Assembly: GCA_024236415.1 (NCBI GenBank)
Contig: JACKKN010000001.1
Span: forward strand, 124,001 to 188,000
Direction of reading: 5' to 3'
DNA length: 64,000 nt
Source of the DNA: Hyphomicrobiales bacterium
GTDB lineage: Bacteria > Pseudomonadota > Alphaproteobacteria > Rhodospirillales > JACKKN01
Made by a program: the position numbers and the translations under genes. The number at the start of each line of letters is the position of its first letter. The stretch's first letter is position 1. Shown in pieces: positions 38,519 through 46,030 of the stretch. The notes beneath the pieces were generated by a model that did no database searches, had not been told where the DNA came from, and was given only the letters and a program-made list of their open reading frames with translations.

Positions 38519-38534
38519 TGTGAACACGTTCACA
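38519..38534 (+). promoter_or_regulatory. CRP-type box upstream of mddA
   Basis: TGTGA-ACACGT-TCACA with seven-base perfect arms. With its centre at -41.5 the start would be near 38568; GAGAAT (38556-38561) sits at the matching -10 position and leaves a 24-base leader with a Shine-Dalgarno. Confidence 0.5.
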
Positions 38535-38591
38535 GCGCCGGGCCAGCGGTTCCATGAGAATGCGCCGCAGTTCAACAGGAGGAACACCCCC

Positions 38592-39398
38592 ATGTCCACG
38601 CTCGAAGCGACCGTCCTCGACACCCCGTCCGATTCCCTTGTCCCGGTGCGCGCCGGGTCCCCGTCCCGCCTGGCCCGCGCCGGGGTCTTCGCCTATGGGG
38701 TCACGGCCTACGCCGTCGGCATGGCGCCCCTGGTCTGGATGGCGCTGTGGATGTTCGGCCTGCTGCCGGTCGGCTTCGTGCCCCTGGCCGGCGAGTCCAC
38801 CGCCGCCGCCCTGGCCATCAACCTGGTCCTGGTGGCCCTGTTCGCCGTACAGCATTCGATCATGGCGCGCCGGTCCTTCAAGCGGCGCCTGACCCGGGTC
38901 ATCCCCGAGGCGGCCGAGCGCAGCACCTTCGTCCTGGCCACCGGCGTCTGCCTGGCCCTGGCCCTGGCCCTGTGGCAGACGGTGCCCGGCACGGTCTGGT
39001 CGGTGGACGCGCCGGCCCTGCAGGTGGTGCTGTACGCCATCAGCGCCTTCGGCTGGCTGTTCCTGGTGGCCTCCACCTTCGCCATCAACCACTTCGACCT
39101 GTTCGGCCTGCGCCAGGTGTGGCTGTACCTGGCGGCGCGGCCCTACACGCCGGTCAAGTTCGTCAGCCGCTGGATGTACCGCTACATCCGCCATCCGCTG
39201 ATGACCGGCATCTTCCTGGGCATGTGGGCGACGCCGCACATGACCGTGGACCACCTGGTCATGGCGGCGGTGATGACGCTGTACGTCCTGATCGGCGTGC
39301 ACCACGAGGAAAAGGACCTGCGCCGCCAGTTCGGCGACACCTACGACGCCTACACCCGCCGGGTGGGCAAGTTCCTGCCGCGCCTGAGCCGCGCCTGA
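38592..39398 (+). CDS. mddA: Methanethiol S-methyltransferase MddA (membrane)
   Basis: 268 residues from ATG 38592, behind CAGGAGGA; an earlier GTG (38520) falls inside the CRP-like box and is rejected. Isoprenylcysteine-methyltransferase-like membrane fold with about six helices. MddA-type motifs: VQHSIMARRSFKRRLTRVIP, INHFDLFGLRQVWLYLAARP, YRYIRHPLMTGIFLGMWATP (the RHP SAM site) and EEKDLRRQFGDTYDAYTRRV. MddA methylates methanethiol with SAM to give dimethyl sulfide. Assignment is by motif recall; isoprenylcysteine-like activity is the alternative. Confidence 0.82.
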   Translation: MSTLEATVLDTPSDSLVPVRAGSPSRLARAGVFAYGVTAYAVGMAPLVWMALWMFGLLPVGFVPLAGESTAAALAINLVLVALFAVQHSIMARRSFKRRLTRVIPEAAERSTFVLATGVCLALALALWQTVPGTVWSVDAPALQVVLYAISAFGWLFLVASTFAINHFDLFGLRQVWLYLAARPYTPVKFVSRWMYRYIRHPLMTGIFLGMWATPHMTVDHLVMAAVMTLYVLIGVHHEEKDLRRQFGDTYDAYTRRVGKFLPRLSRA

Positions 39399-39437
39399 GC
39401 CGCCCCCCCCCGAAGGCGTCCCCCGAAGGCGTCCCGC

Positions 39438-39466
39438 GGGCGGCCCCCCACCCCGGGGGGCCGCCC
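39438..39466 (+). terminator. Strong GC hairpin after mddA
   Basis: GGGCGGCCCCCC-ACCCC-GGGGGGCCGCCC, a 12-bp perfect stem with a 5-base loop, followed by GTCGCGTTT. It lies between the mddA stop and the convergent Crp/Fnr gene end, so it may serve both. Confidence 0.75.
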
Positions 39467-39507
39467 GTCGCGTTTCACGGCCCCTTGCCGCACCGCGGGA
39501 ACAGGCT

Positions 39508-40257
39508 TTAGGCCAGGCTGCAGCAGCCGACCATGCCGCCGTCCGGCCGGGCGCCGGACGGGGCCGCCCCGGGCGACGGCAGGCCGGCGTAGTGGCACAG
39601 CCCGTCCAGGTCCAGCAGCACCAGGGTCCGGCGCCGGGTCGAGACCAGCCCGGCCTTGCGCAGCCTGGCCAGCAGGCGCGACAGGGTCTCGGGCGTGACC
39701 GCGAGCTGCTTGGCGATGTCGCCGTGGCCCAGGGGCAGCTCCAGCCACAGGGACCTCTGGTGCCGGTGCAGCTCGACCAGGTAGGCGACCAGGCGCTGCA
39801 GGGCGTTGCTGAGGGTCAGCTGGTCGATGCGGTTCATGGCCGAGACGATGCGGTTGGACATGGACGCCAGCAGGTGCAGGGCGAAGTCGGGCGAACGGCG
39901 GCACAGGGCGGTCAGGCCGGTCCGCTCCAGGCGCAGGGTTTCCGTGGCCGCGCAGGCGGCGGCGGTCATGGGGTACACCGCCGGGTCGGCGAACACGGCG
40001 GATTCGGCCAACAGCTTGCCGGCGCCCAGCACCTGGTAGATCTTCTCGTCGCCGTCGGGGGTCCAGCGGAACAGCCGCACCTGGCCGGCGACGATGCAAT
40101 GGAAGGCGGCGGCGGGCGCGCCCTCCTCGAACAGGGTCTGCCCCGCCGCGTAGGCGCGCGGCGCCGCGGCGGCGGCCAGGCGCGCCAGGTCCGCCGCCGG
40201 GACGCCGCGGAAAAGGTCCGTGCGGCCCAGCAGGCGCGCCGCCAGATCGCCGTTCAC
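39508..40257 (-). CDS. Crp/Fnr-family transcription regulator, FNR-type recognition helix
   Basis: 249 residues from GTG 40257, preceded by GGGAGGGG; the longer start (40341) lacks an RBS. N-terminal cNMP-like beta roll (AYAAGQTLFEEGAPAAAFHC followed by IVAGQVRLF), dimer helix, and winged helix HGDIAKQLAVTPETLSRLLA followed by RLRKAGLV. The recognition helix has ETxSR, the E--SR pattern of FNR/DNR regulators that read TTGAT-N4-ATCAA-like sites, not the RE--R pattern of CRP. It lacks the N-terminal cysteine cluster of FNR, so it is more like DNR/FixK. The C-terminus ends with GCCS. It diverges from the membrane protein at 40449, with an FNR-type box between. Confidence 0.88.
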   Translation of the reverse strand: MNGDLAARLLGRTDLFRGVPAADLARLAAAAAPRAYAAGQTLFEEGAPAAAFHCIVAGQVRLFRWTPDGDEKIYQVLGAGKLLAESAVFADPAVYPMTAAACAATETLRLERTGLTALCRRSPDFALHLLASMSNRIVSAMNRIDQLTLSNALQRLVAYLVELHRHQRSLWLELPLGHGDIAKQLAVTPETLSRLLARLRKAGLVSTRRRTLVLLDLDGLCHYAGLPSPGAAPSGARPDGGMVGCCSLA

Positions 40258-40371
40258 CGGCCCCTCCCGCGCCCGGCGCAGCGCCACGCCGGACGGGCGG
40301 GCGTGGCCCCGCCCCTTCCGTGGGCCGATCCGCAGTCCCAACCCCCGCCACGTTCGCGGCCCGGCGTTCCG

Positions 40372-40385
40372 TTGACATATGTCAT
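40372..40385 (+). promoter_or_regulatory. FNR/FixK-type box between regulator and membrane gene
   Basis: TTGAC-ATAT-GTCAT, one base off a perfect inverted repeat. With the centre at 40378.5, a class II start for the rightward gene lies at about 40418-40420, and TACTAT (40405-40410) is at the right -10 position. It may also serve the leftward Crp/Fnr gene. Confidence 0.65.
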
Positions 40386-40411
40386 TTGAGATCGGGCTCC
40401 CATCTACTATG

Positions 40412-40428
40412 AATGCGTCTCATTCGCA
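40412..40428 (+). promoter_or_regulatory. Fur-like box overlapping the transcription start
   Basis: AATGCGTCTCATTCGCA; its reverse complement TGCGAATGAGACGCATT matches the box at 41187-41203 in 15 of 17 bases. It covers the predicted +1 of the membrane gene, where bound Fur would repress. Confidence 0.6.
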
Positions 40429-40448
40429 ATTATAGACCGGAACCGGCC

Positions 40449-40892
40449 ATGGACGGAAACCCCCTGCTGATCGTGCACCTGCTGTGCGCCACCCTGTTCT
40501 TCGGCATCGTCGCCTTCGAGGTCCTGATCCTGGAGGGGATCCGGCCGTTCCTGCCCGCCGCCACCATGACCCTGGTCGAACAGGGCATCCACACCCGGGG
40601 CCGCAAGGTCATGCCCTGGGTGGTGGGGCTGCTGTTCGCCAGCGGCATCGCCATGGCGGTGCTGCATTTCGACGCCATGGACTGGAAGGTCTGGCACACG
40701 TCCTTCGGCGTGCTGCTGACGGTCAAGATCGCCCTGGCGCTCAGCGTCCTGGTCCACTTCCTGCTGGCCCTGAAGCATTCCATCTGCGGCAGCATGACCT
40801 CGAAGCGGTTCAAGTACACCCACCTCAGCGTGTTCGCGCACATGGTCGCCATCCTGGTCCTGGCCAAGAGCCTGTACGGCGTCGGCTGGTAG
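40449..40892 (+). CDS. Small four-TM histidine-rich membrane protein
   Basis: 147 residues from ATG 40449 (MDGNPLLIVHLLCATLFFGI). Four hydrophobic helices carry histidines at helix positions (IVHLLCATLFFG, VLHFDAMDW, WHTSFGVLL, LVHFLLALKHSICG, THLSVFAHMVAILVL), the pattern of a b-type haem or metal-binding membrane protein (CopD or cytochrome-b-like). No family named with confidence. FNR-type and Fur-like boxes control it, and the barrel gene at 41266 carries the same pair, so the two probably work together in metal or haem uptake under low oxygen. Confidence 0.7.
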   Translation: MDGNPLLIVHLLCATLFFGIVAFEVLILEGIRPFLPAATMTLVEQGIHTRGRKVMPWVVGLLFASGIAMAVLHFDAMDWKVWHTSFGVLLTVKIALALSVLVHFLLALKHSICGSMTSKRFKYTHLSVFAHMVAILVLAKSLYGVGW

Positions 40893-41166
40893 GCGCCGCC
40901 GCCACCGTCCGTCCCGGCGTTTCCCGGGTCGGGAAGCGGGACCGCCGGAATCCCGGCCCCCCTCGACCGCACGCCGCGCGGGACCAGCGGACCCGGCGGC
41001 GTGGCCGGATGGGCCGCCCCAGGACCGCCCCAGGACCGCCCCAGGACTACAGCGGGTCGAACCCGACCGCGCAGGCGGCAAGGCCGACCGGCCCAGACCC
41101 GCCGCGCGACCGACCGGACCGGGAACCGGACCGGGCAAGCGGCGGAACCGACAATATTTTCCCCCG
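40893..41166. other. Intergenic stretch with short tandem repeats
   Basis: No gene seen. Contains a short tandem array of CCCCAGGACCG (about three copies, near 41018-41047) and GACCGGACCGG-rich DNA. It ends at the FNR-type box of the barrel gene. Confidence 0.5.
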
Positions 41167-41180
41167 TTGATATATGTCAA
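41167..41180 (+). promoter_or_regulatory. FNR/FixK-type box upstream of the barrel gene
   Basis: TTGAT-ATAT-GTCAA, identical to the alphaproteobacterial anaerobox consensus. Centre 41173.5; TATTAT at 41203-41208 is the matching -10 for a start near 41215 (-41.5 arrangement), 51 bases before the ATG. Confidence 0.75.
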
Positions 41181-41183
41181 CGG

Positions 41184-41204
41184 TAATGCGAATGCGTCGC
41201 ATTA
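41184..41204 (+). promoter_or_regulatory. Fur-like palindrome upstream of the barrel gene
   Basis: TAATGCGA-ATGCG-TCGCATTA, an 8-5-8 perfect inverted repeat between the FNR-type box and the -10. Near-identical to the box at 40412-40428. Confidence 0.65.
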
Positions 41205-41265
41205 TTATTTATGGACAAACCCGTCCCGCGCAACGTCGCATCCGCAAGCTCCGAGGGGATCATCC

Positions 41266-43218
41266 ATGGGCAAACATCGGTCCGCATTTCTCCTGTCGGC
41301 GGTGGCCGGTTCCGCCGCCGCCCTGGTCCCCGGGCCGGCCACCGCCCAGGACCCCTATTTCCTGCCGCAGCTTCCCCTGACCCGGGAAGTCTACGTGGAC
41401 ACGGCGCGCATGGTGCCCCACGCGCGCATGGCGCCGCCGCCCTTCATCCTGGCCCCGGACCACCTGACGGCCCGGGCCGAGCACCAGTTCCGGCGCGGGA
41501 CCATCGGCGACGCCGCCGACGGAACCATCGGCACCACCGGCGTCGCCGGCGACGTGGCGGCGGCGCAGAGCCCGGCCAAGGCCGCCGGCGGCATCGACGG
41601 CTCGATCCGCACCGGCGCCGTCCAGGGCGGGGCCGGCACCGACGCGGCCAAGGTGTTCGCCAGTTTCCGCTACGACCGGGCCCTGTCCTACGACGACCCC
41701 CACGGCAACGGCCTGCATTTCGGCTACGACCGCCGGATCGGCCAGGCGGCCGTGATCCTGACCCCGACGCCGGACACGGACATCAAGGTGATCGGCCTGT
41801 TCGACCACCTGGCCGACGACAGGCAGCCCCATTTCAGCCTCGACCCCACGCGCACCGACCGCGACGTGGGCAAGGCCATCCTGACCGTGCGGCGGGCCGG
41901 CGTCTTCGACCAGGTGCAGGTCGGCGGCACCCTGGTGCGGGTCGACCGCGAGGCCGACAACTTCACCCTGCGCGCGCCGGCGGGCCCGCGCATGCGGGTC
42001 AACGTGGACTACGACATCCACCAGATCGACGCCACGGGCACCCTGACGGCGGGCGGGCTGGAGACGGTCCTGGGCCTGTCGGGCAAGCTGGACAAGGCGG
42101 ATTCCGTGCGCCGCAACGTCACCGCCGGCGACGTCGTCAACTCGTACCGTTTCCCCGGGGTCGAGCAGACGGCCCTCGGCCTGTGGGCCGAGACCGCCGC
42201 CGAGCTGGCCGAGGGGCGCGAGCTGCGCGCCGGCCTGCGCTACGACCTGGTGCACGGCTCGGCCGGCAAGGCCGGCATGACCCCGGCCACCGGCGTCCCC
42301 CTGTTCGACCAGAGCCCGGCGGCCCTGTACCGGGCCTACTACGGGGTCGCGGACACCTCGGTCACCGACCACAACGTCAGCGGCAAGGTGGGCTACAGCC
42401 ACGCCATCCCGGCCTGGGGCACCCGCGCCTTCGCCGAGGTCGGCCGCATGGTGCGCACGCCGACCCCGGTCGAGCGCTGGCAGGCGGTGTCCGGGCCCCC
42501 GGCCAGCCGCTGGGTCGGCAACCCGGCCCTGGAGCCCGAGAAGCACCACCGCGCCGAGGCCGGCCTGGAATTCCGCGGCGACGGGTACGACGGCTATCAG
42601 CGGTCCCGGGGCGACGCGCCGTCGTGGATGGTGCGCCTGGGCGCCTTCTACGACCGGGTGCAGGACTTCGTGACCTTCGACCGGGCGCGCGGCCAGGCCG
42701 GCGTGCTGGCCGCCGACGGGGCCACGGTGTCGCGCAACGTGGACGCCACCCTGGCCGGCCTGGACGCGGCGCTGGAATGGAACGTGACCCGCCACCTGTC
42801 GACCCGGCTGGCGGTCTCGTACCTGTACGGCGAGAACGAGAGCGACGGGCGGCCGCTGTACCAGGTGCGGCCCCTGGCGGCGGACTGGCTGCTGGACTAC
42901 CGCGCCGGCCTGGGCCCCATGGCGGCCTGGAACCTGGGCGCCAGCCTGCGTTTCTCGGGCCGCCAGGACCGGGTCGACGACGACGCGCTGACCGGCCTGG
43001 GCATGGACAACGACGGCCCGTCGGGCGCCTTCGCCCTGCTGGGCCTGCACGGCGGCCTGCGCTGGCGGGACCGCTTCGGCCTGACCCTGGGGGTCGACAA
43101 CCTGCTGGACAAGCGCACCAACGAGCACCTGACCGGCGACCACATCGCCGACGTCAACCGCACGGCGGTGCCGGCGCCGGGGCGCACGGTATACCTGCGC
43201 TTCGTGGCGGCCCTGTAG
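41266..43218 (+). CDS. TonB-dependent-receptor-like outer-membrane barrel without a recognisable plug
   Basis: 650 residues from ATG 41266 behind GAGGGG; a longer frame upstream runs through the promoter. Signal peptide (RSAFLLSAVAGSAAALVPGP...TAQ). The C-terminal two-thirds show TonB-receptor barrel strands, with VGNPALEPEKHHRAEAGLEF, FYDRVQDFVTF, LGVDNLLDKRTNEHLTGDH and a final strand VYLRFVAAL. The motif order resembles the OprC/NosA copper-receptor group. The usual plug (about 130 residues with a TonB box and a VxRG...VLVDG pattern) is not seen: barrel-like strands begin by about residue 125 after a Gly/Ala-rich linker. FNR-type and Fur-like control. Confidence 0.8.
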   Translation: MGKHRSAFLLSAVAGSAAALVPGPATAQDPYFLPQLPLTREVYVDTARMVPHARMAPPPFILAPDHLTARAEHQFRRGTIGDAADGTIGTTGVAGDVAAAQSPAKAAGGIDGSIRTGAVQGGAGTDAAKVFASFRYDRALSYDDPHGNGLHFGYDRRIGQAAVILTPTPDTDIKVIGLFDHLADDRQPHFSLDPTRTDRDVGKAILTVRRAGVFDQVQVGGTLVRVDREADNFTLRAPAGPRMRVNVDYDIHQIDATGTLTAGGLETVLGLSGKLDKADSVRRNVTAGDVVNSYRFPGVEQTALGLWAETAAELAEGRELRAGLRYDLVHGSAGKAGMTPATGVPLFDQSPAALYRAYYGVADTSVTDHNVSGKVGYSHAIPAWGTRAFAEVGRMVRTPTPVERWQAVSGPPASRWVGNPALEPEKHHRAEAGLEFRGDGYDGYQRSRGDAPSWMVRLGAFYDRVQDFVTFDRARGQAGVLAADGATVSRNVDATLAGLDAALEWNVTRHLSTRLAVSYLYGENESDGRPLYQVRPLAADWLLDYRAGLGPMAAWNLGASLRFSGRQDRVDDDALTGLGMDNDGPSGAFALLGLHGGLRWRDRFGLTLGVDNLLDKRTNEHLTGDHIADVNRTAVPAPGRTVYLRFVAAL

Positions 43219-43231
43219 CCCGGCCGCCTGC

Positions 43232-44995
43232 CTACCCGGCGCGGTCCGGACCGGTGCCGGCGCCCGGACCCGTGTGCGGGATGTGCTCGAACACCTCGGT
43301 TTCCTCGAAGTGCTCCAGGTCCAGCCGGCGCACCTCGTCCTGGCGGGAGAACACCACGCTGGCGGCGTCCTGCAGCAGGTCGCCGAGCGGCGCCATGGCG
43401 CCGAGCCGTTCCTGCACCTGGTGCCCGAGAACCTCCATCAAGTCGATGGTGACCGGCAGCACGTGTTCGCCCTGGTCCTGGTAGCCGGTCATCAGCTCCT
43501 TGTCGAACTTGAGCTCGTCCCAATGGGAGAGGGCGGTGCCGGGGCCGCCGTCCAGCTCCACCTCCATTCCGTCCAGGGCGTCCAGCCGGGCCACCGCCTG
43601 GGCGTTGAAGCGGCCGGTGTCGAGGTCGAACAGCGCCCGCCACTCGTCCCAGCCGATCCCCAGGGTATGGCCGATCTCGTGCACGATCGTGCCGGCGACC
43701 TCGGTGTCCGTGAACTGGCCCAGGTAGGTGGTGTTGAACTCCACCCGGCCATAGCGGATTCCGTCCTTCTCGAAGGGCCTGTAAGCGCGCGCGATGGTGT
43801 TGCCCACCTGCGTGAACACGCCCAGGCGGATGACGATCGAGAACCTGGGCCGCACGAACCGGTTCCAGAAGTTGCACGCCGTGCGCGCCCCGTCGCGCAG
43901 CCGGTCGCCCATGTCGGAGACGATCTTGTAGGTGATCACGTTCGCCGGCTGCTCGGCCGCCGGCCTGGGCGCCGTCAGGTCGCGGGCCTGCAGCAGCCAC
44001 GAGATGGTGTGCTGGATCGTGCGCAGGCGGCACGCCTCCTCGTCGGTCAGCGCCCGGCCCTGGATCTGGATCTCCGCCGCCTCGGCCTTCAGGGCCTCGA
44101 CCAGGTCGTCGATGGTGCGGGCCTCGCGGCGCGCCTCCTCGAGCGCGCCCTCGGCCGCGGCCCACACCGCCCGCTTGTCGCGCAGCACCCGCATCAGGCG
44201 GCTTTCCGGCTGCGCCGCCTCCCGCGCCGCCAGGCCGATCGGCAGGTCCCGGCCCCAGGAGGCGAAGAATTTCAAGTTGGTGGCCGCCTCGACCTGTTCC
44301 AGGGTCTTCGGGTAGGCGTCCGGGTTCGAGGTCCGCGGCGCGTTCTGGGGGATGATGAAGCAGTCGATCTGCACCCGGGACGGCGTGTCGTAGGGATAGG
44401 AATGGGGGTCGACGACGACGCAGAAATAGGCTTCGGGGATTGGCAGGTGCTTGCCCTGCCCGCGGGAAATGGACGCCGGATGGTCGCCGAACACCGGCCC
44501 GGTGATGGCCCAGACGTGGTCCTTGCCGGTCTCGTCCCTGATCTCGCGGATGGCCGTCTCCAACTTCAGCCACACGCCGCTGTTGAGGGAGGCGTACTGC
44601 GGGCTCATGTTCGACATGAGGAACGTCTCCAACTGCGCCAGGCGCCCGAACTGCCGGTTGATGACCTCGTTGGGGGTCATGTGCCCGACGTTCAGCTGGA
44701 CCCCGCCGATCTTGCCGAAGGTCCGCCGGCCGACGCGGTGGGCCTCGTCCAGCCGCAGGTCGTCGTAGTACATGAGCGGCCGGGCGAAATCGACGTCGTC
44801 CTCGGCGTGGGCGACGCGGTAGGCGGACCAGGCCGGTTGCAGGCGCGTGGGGCAGAACCCCACCACGTAGCCGTGGTTCACCAGGATCTGGACCGGATGG
44901 GACCCGTCCAGGTTCTGCGGCGCGCCGCGCCACAGGTGCAGGTCGATGAGATGCGCGTGGCTGGCGCACAACGGGTGAATCGTCGTGTGGTCCAT
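43232..44995 (-). CDS. NUC1-type nuclease fused to a metzincin-like protease
   Basis: 587 residues, no signal peptide. Residues 1-210 match the DNA/RNA non-specific endonuclease (NUC1) fold: HGYVVGFCPTRLQPAWSAYR, NVGHMTPNE (catalytic His 105, though the usual DRGH reads NVGH), TFLMSNMSPQYASLNSGVWL and VWAITGPVF. Residues about 265-320 are charged and helical. Residues about 365-530 resemble M8/leishmanolysin-like metzincins: TIVHEIGHTLGIG (HExxH 439-443), a distal SHWDE (H491) as likely third ligand, and KELMTGYQDQG with VTIDLMEVLGHQV. The pairing suggests a secreted or toxin-like effector. I know of no described protein with this arrangement. Confidence 0.75.
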   Translation of the reverse strand: MDHTTIHPLCASHAHLIDLHLWRGAPQNLDGSHPVQILVNHGYVVGFCPTRLQPAWSAYRVAHAEDDVDFARPLMYYDDLRLDEAHRVGRRTFGKIGGVQLNVGHMTPNEVINRQFGRLAQLETFLMSNMSPQYASLNSGVWLKLETAIREIRDETGKDHVWAITGPVFGDHPASISRGQGKHLPIPEAYFCVVVDPHSYPYDTPSRVQIDCFIIPQNAPRTSNPDAYPKTLEQVEAATNLKFFASWGRDLPIGLAAREAAQPESRLMRVLRDKRAVWAAAEGALEEARREARTIDDLVEALKAEAAEIQIQGRALTDEEACRLRTIQHTISWLLQARDLTAPRPAAEQPANVITYKIVSDMGDRLRDGARTACNFWNRFVRPRFSIVIRLGVFTQVGNTIARAYRPFEKDGIRYGRVEFNTTYLGQFTDTEVAGTIVHEIGHTLGIGWDEWRALFDLDTGRFNAQAVARLDALDGMEVELDGGPGTALSHWDELKFDKELMTGYQDQGEHVLPVTIDLMEVLGHQVQERLGAMAPLGDLLQDAASVVFSRQDEVRRLDLEHFEETEVFEHIPHTGPGAGTGPDRAG

Positions 44996-45181
44996 CTCGG
45001 GCTCCGTCCAGGGCGGTTGGCGGTTCGGCGCGACATGCGTGTTTTTGTTCAGGATAGCATGTTTTTTCCGGCCCCATGAAGGCGGGCCATGTAAATTTTT
45101 GATTGCAGAAACATTTTTTCAATCTTCTATTTCGTGCGCCTCCCCGCGGCCTGGCCGGTCGCGGGGCCGAATGCCGCGGGC

Positions 45182-45799
45182 CTATCCGGCCGCCAGGTCG
45201 TCGAAGGACCCCGTGCGCAGCGGGCCATCGGGCCGGTAGGTGTTGATCAGGACGCCCGACGCCGCGGCCCTGGTGGCGACCAGGGCAAGCCCGCGCGGCG
45301 GCGCTCCGGCCGGGAACAGGCGCTTGCCGGCCCCCAGGAGGACCGGGCAGACGAGCAGCAGAACCTCGTCGGCGAGCCCGTGTTCGAGCAGCACCGGCGC
45401 CAGCGTCGAGCTGCCCCAGACGATCATGTCGGGACCGCCCCGGTCCCTGGCCGCTCGGATGCCGGCGACGATGTCCCGTCCCAGGCCCTCGGCCGGCCCC
45501 CATGCGAGCGTGCCGGGCTCGTGGGTCGCGACGAATTTCGTGGCGGCGTTCAGGCCGTCCGCCATCGCATTCGACTGGTTCGGCCAGTAGCCCGCAAAGA
45601 TGTCGTAGGTGCGGCGGCCGAGCAGCAGGTCGAAACCCTCTCCGTGGGCGGCGACGATGGCCTCGCCCGCCGCCGGATCGGCAAACGGCGCCGACCACCC
45701 GCCGTGGGCGAAACCGCCGTCCCGGTCCTCGTCGGGACCACCCGGCGCCTGGATCACGCCGTCGAGCGAGATGTGTTCGATGATCCGGATCGTTCCCAT
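45182..45799 (-). CDS. Dihydrofolate-reductase-like (RibD C-terminal) family protein
   Basis: 205 residues from ATG 45799 (MGTIRIIEHISLDGVIQAPG). Family pattern: LLLGRRTYDIFAGYWP, ATKFVATHEPGTLAWGPAEG, DMIVWGSSTLAPVLLEHGLA and DEVLLLVCPVLLGAGKRLF. The fold binds NADPH; YyaP/YwjB-type members have no fixed substrate. A TetR-type operator 56 bases upstream of the start suggests induction by a small ligand, but no TetR gene is nearby. Confidence 0.88.
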   Translation of the reverse strand: MGTIRIIEHISLDGVIQAPGGPDEDRDGGFAHGGWSAPFADPAAGEAIVAAHGEGFDLLLGRRTYDIFAGYWPNQSNAMADGLNAATKFVATHEPGTLAWGPAEGLGRDIVAGIRAARDRGGPDMIVWGSSTLAPVLLEHGLADEVLLLVCPVLLGAGKRLFPAGAPPRGLALVATRAAASGVLINTYRPDGPLRTGSFDDLAAG

Positions 45800-45854
45800 G
45801 CCGGTTTCCCCATTCCTCGACGTTCCCGCCGCCCCGGCGGCCTTTGCCTGTCTG

Positions 45855-45882
45855 AAAACATACCGGTTAGTCGGTATGTTTT
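45855..45882 (-). promoter_or_regulatory. TetR-type operator
   Basis: AAAACATACCG-GTTAGT-CGGTATGTTTT: 11-base perfect arms. The ATACCG...CGGTAT core is the pattern of many TetR-family operators. Positioned over the probable promoter of the RibD-like gene. Confidence 0.6.
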
Positions 45883-45931
45883 CAACAAGCGATCCCTGGC
45901 CGATAACCATTGTCGACGTCAACCGCACGGC

Positions 45932-46030
45932 TGACCTGATGGTATGGACGGCCCCCACCCCCGGCATGTGATTCCGTACTGCGGTTGTTAAAGGCCGCAA
46001 CGGGAAGGGGCCGCCCATACCATCAGGTCA
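45932..46030. repeat. 99-bp element with 24-bp inverted repeats
   Basis: TGACCTGATGGTATGGACGG-CCCC (45932-45955) and GGGGCCGCCCATACCATCAG-GTCA (46007-46030) are inverted copies with one mismatch. The 51 bases between hold no gene. Size and ends fit a miniature inverted-repeat element or a long hairpin, at the point where GC drops sharply. Confidence 0.6.

Noticed and set aside
38520..38591. Longer mddA start at GTG 38520
   Set aside because: It would put the start inside the CRP-type palindrome, and the ATG at 38592 has a clear Shine-Dalgarno and matches MddA length.
45913..45931. A 16-17 base match to the 3' end of the barrel gene (GACGTCAACCGCACGGC near 43151)
   Set aside because: Short, single and GC-rich; no flanking similarity, so chance is a sufficient explanation.
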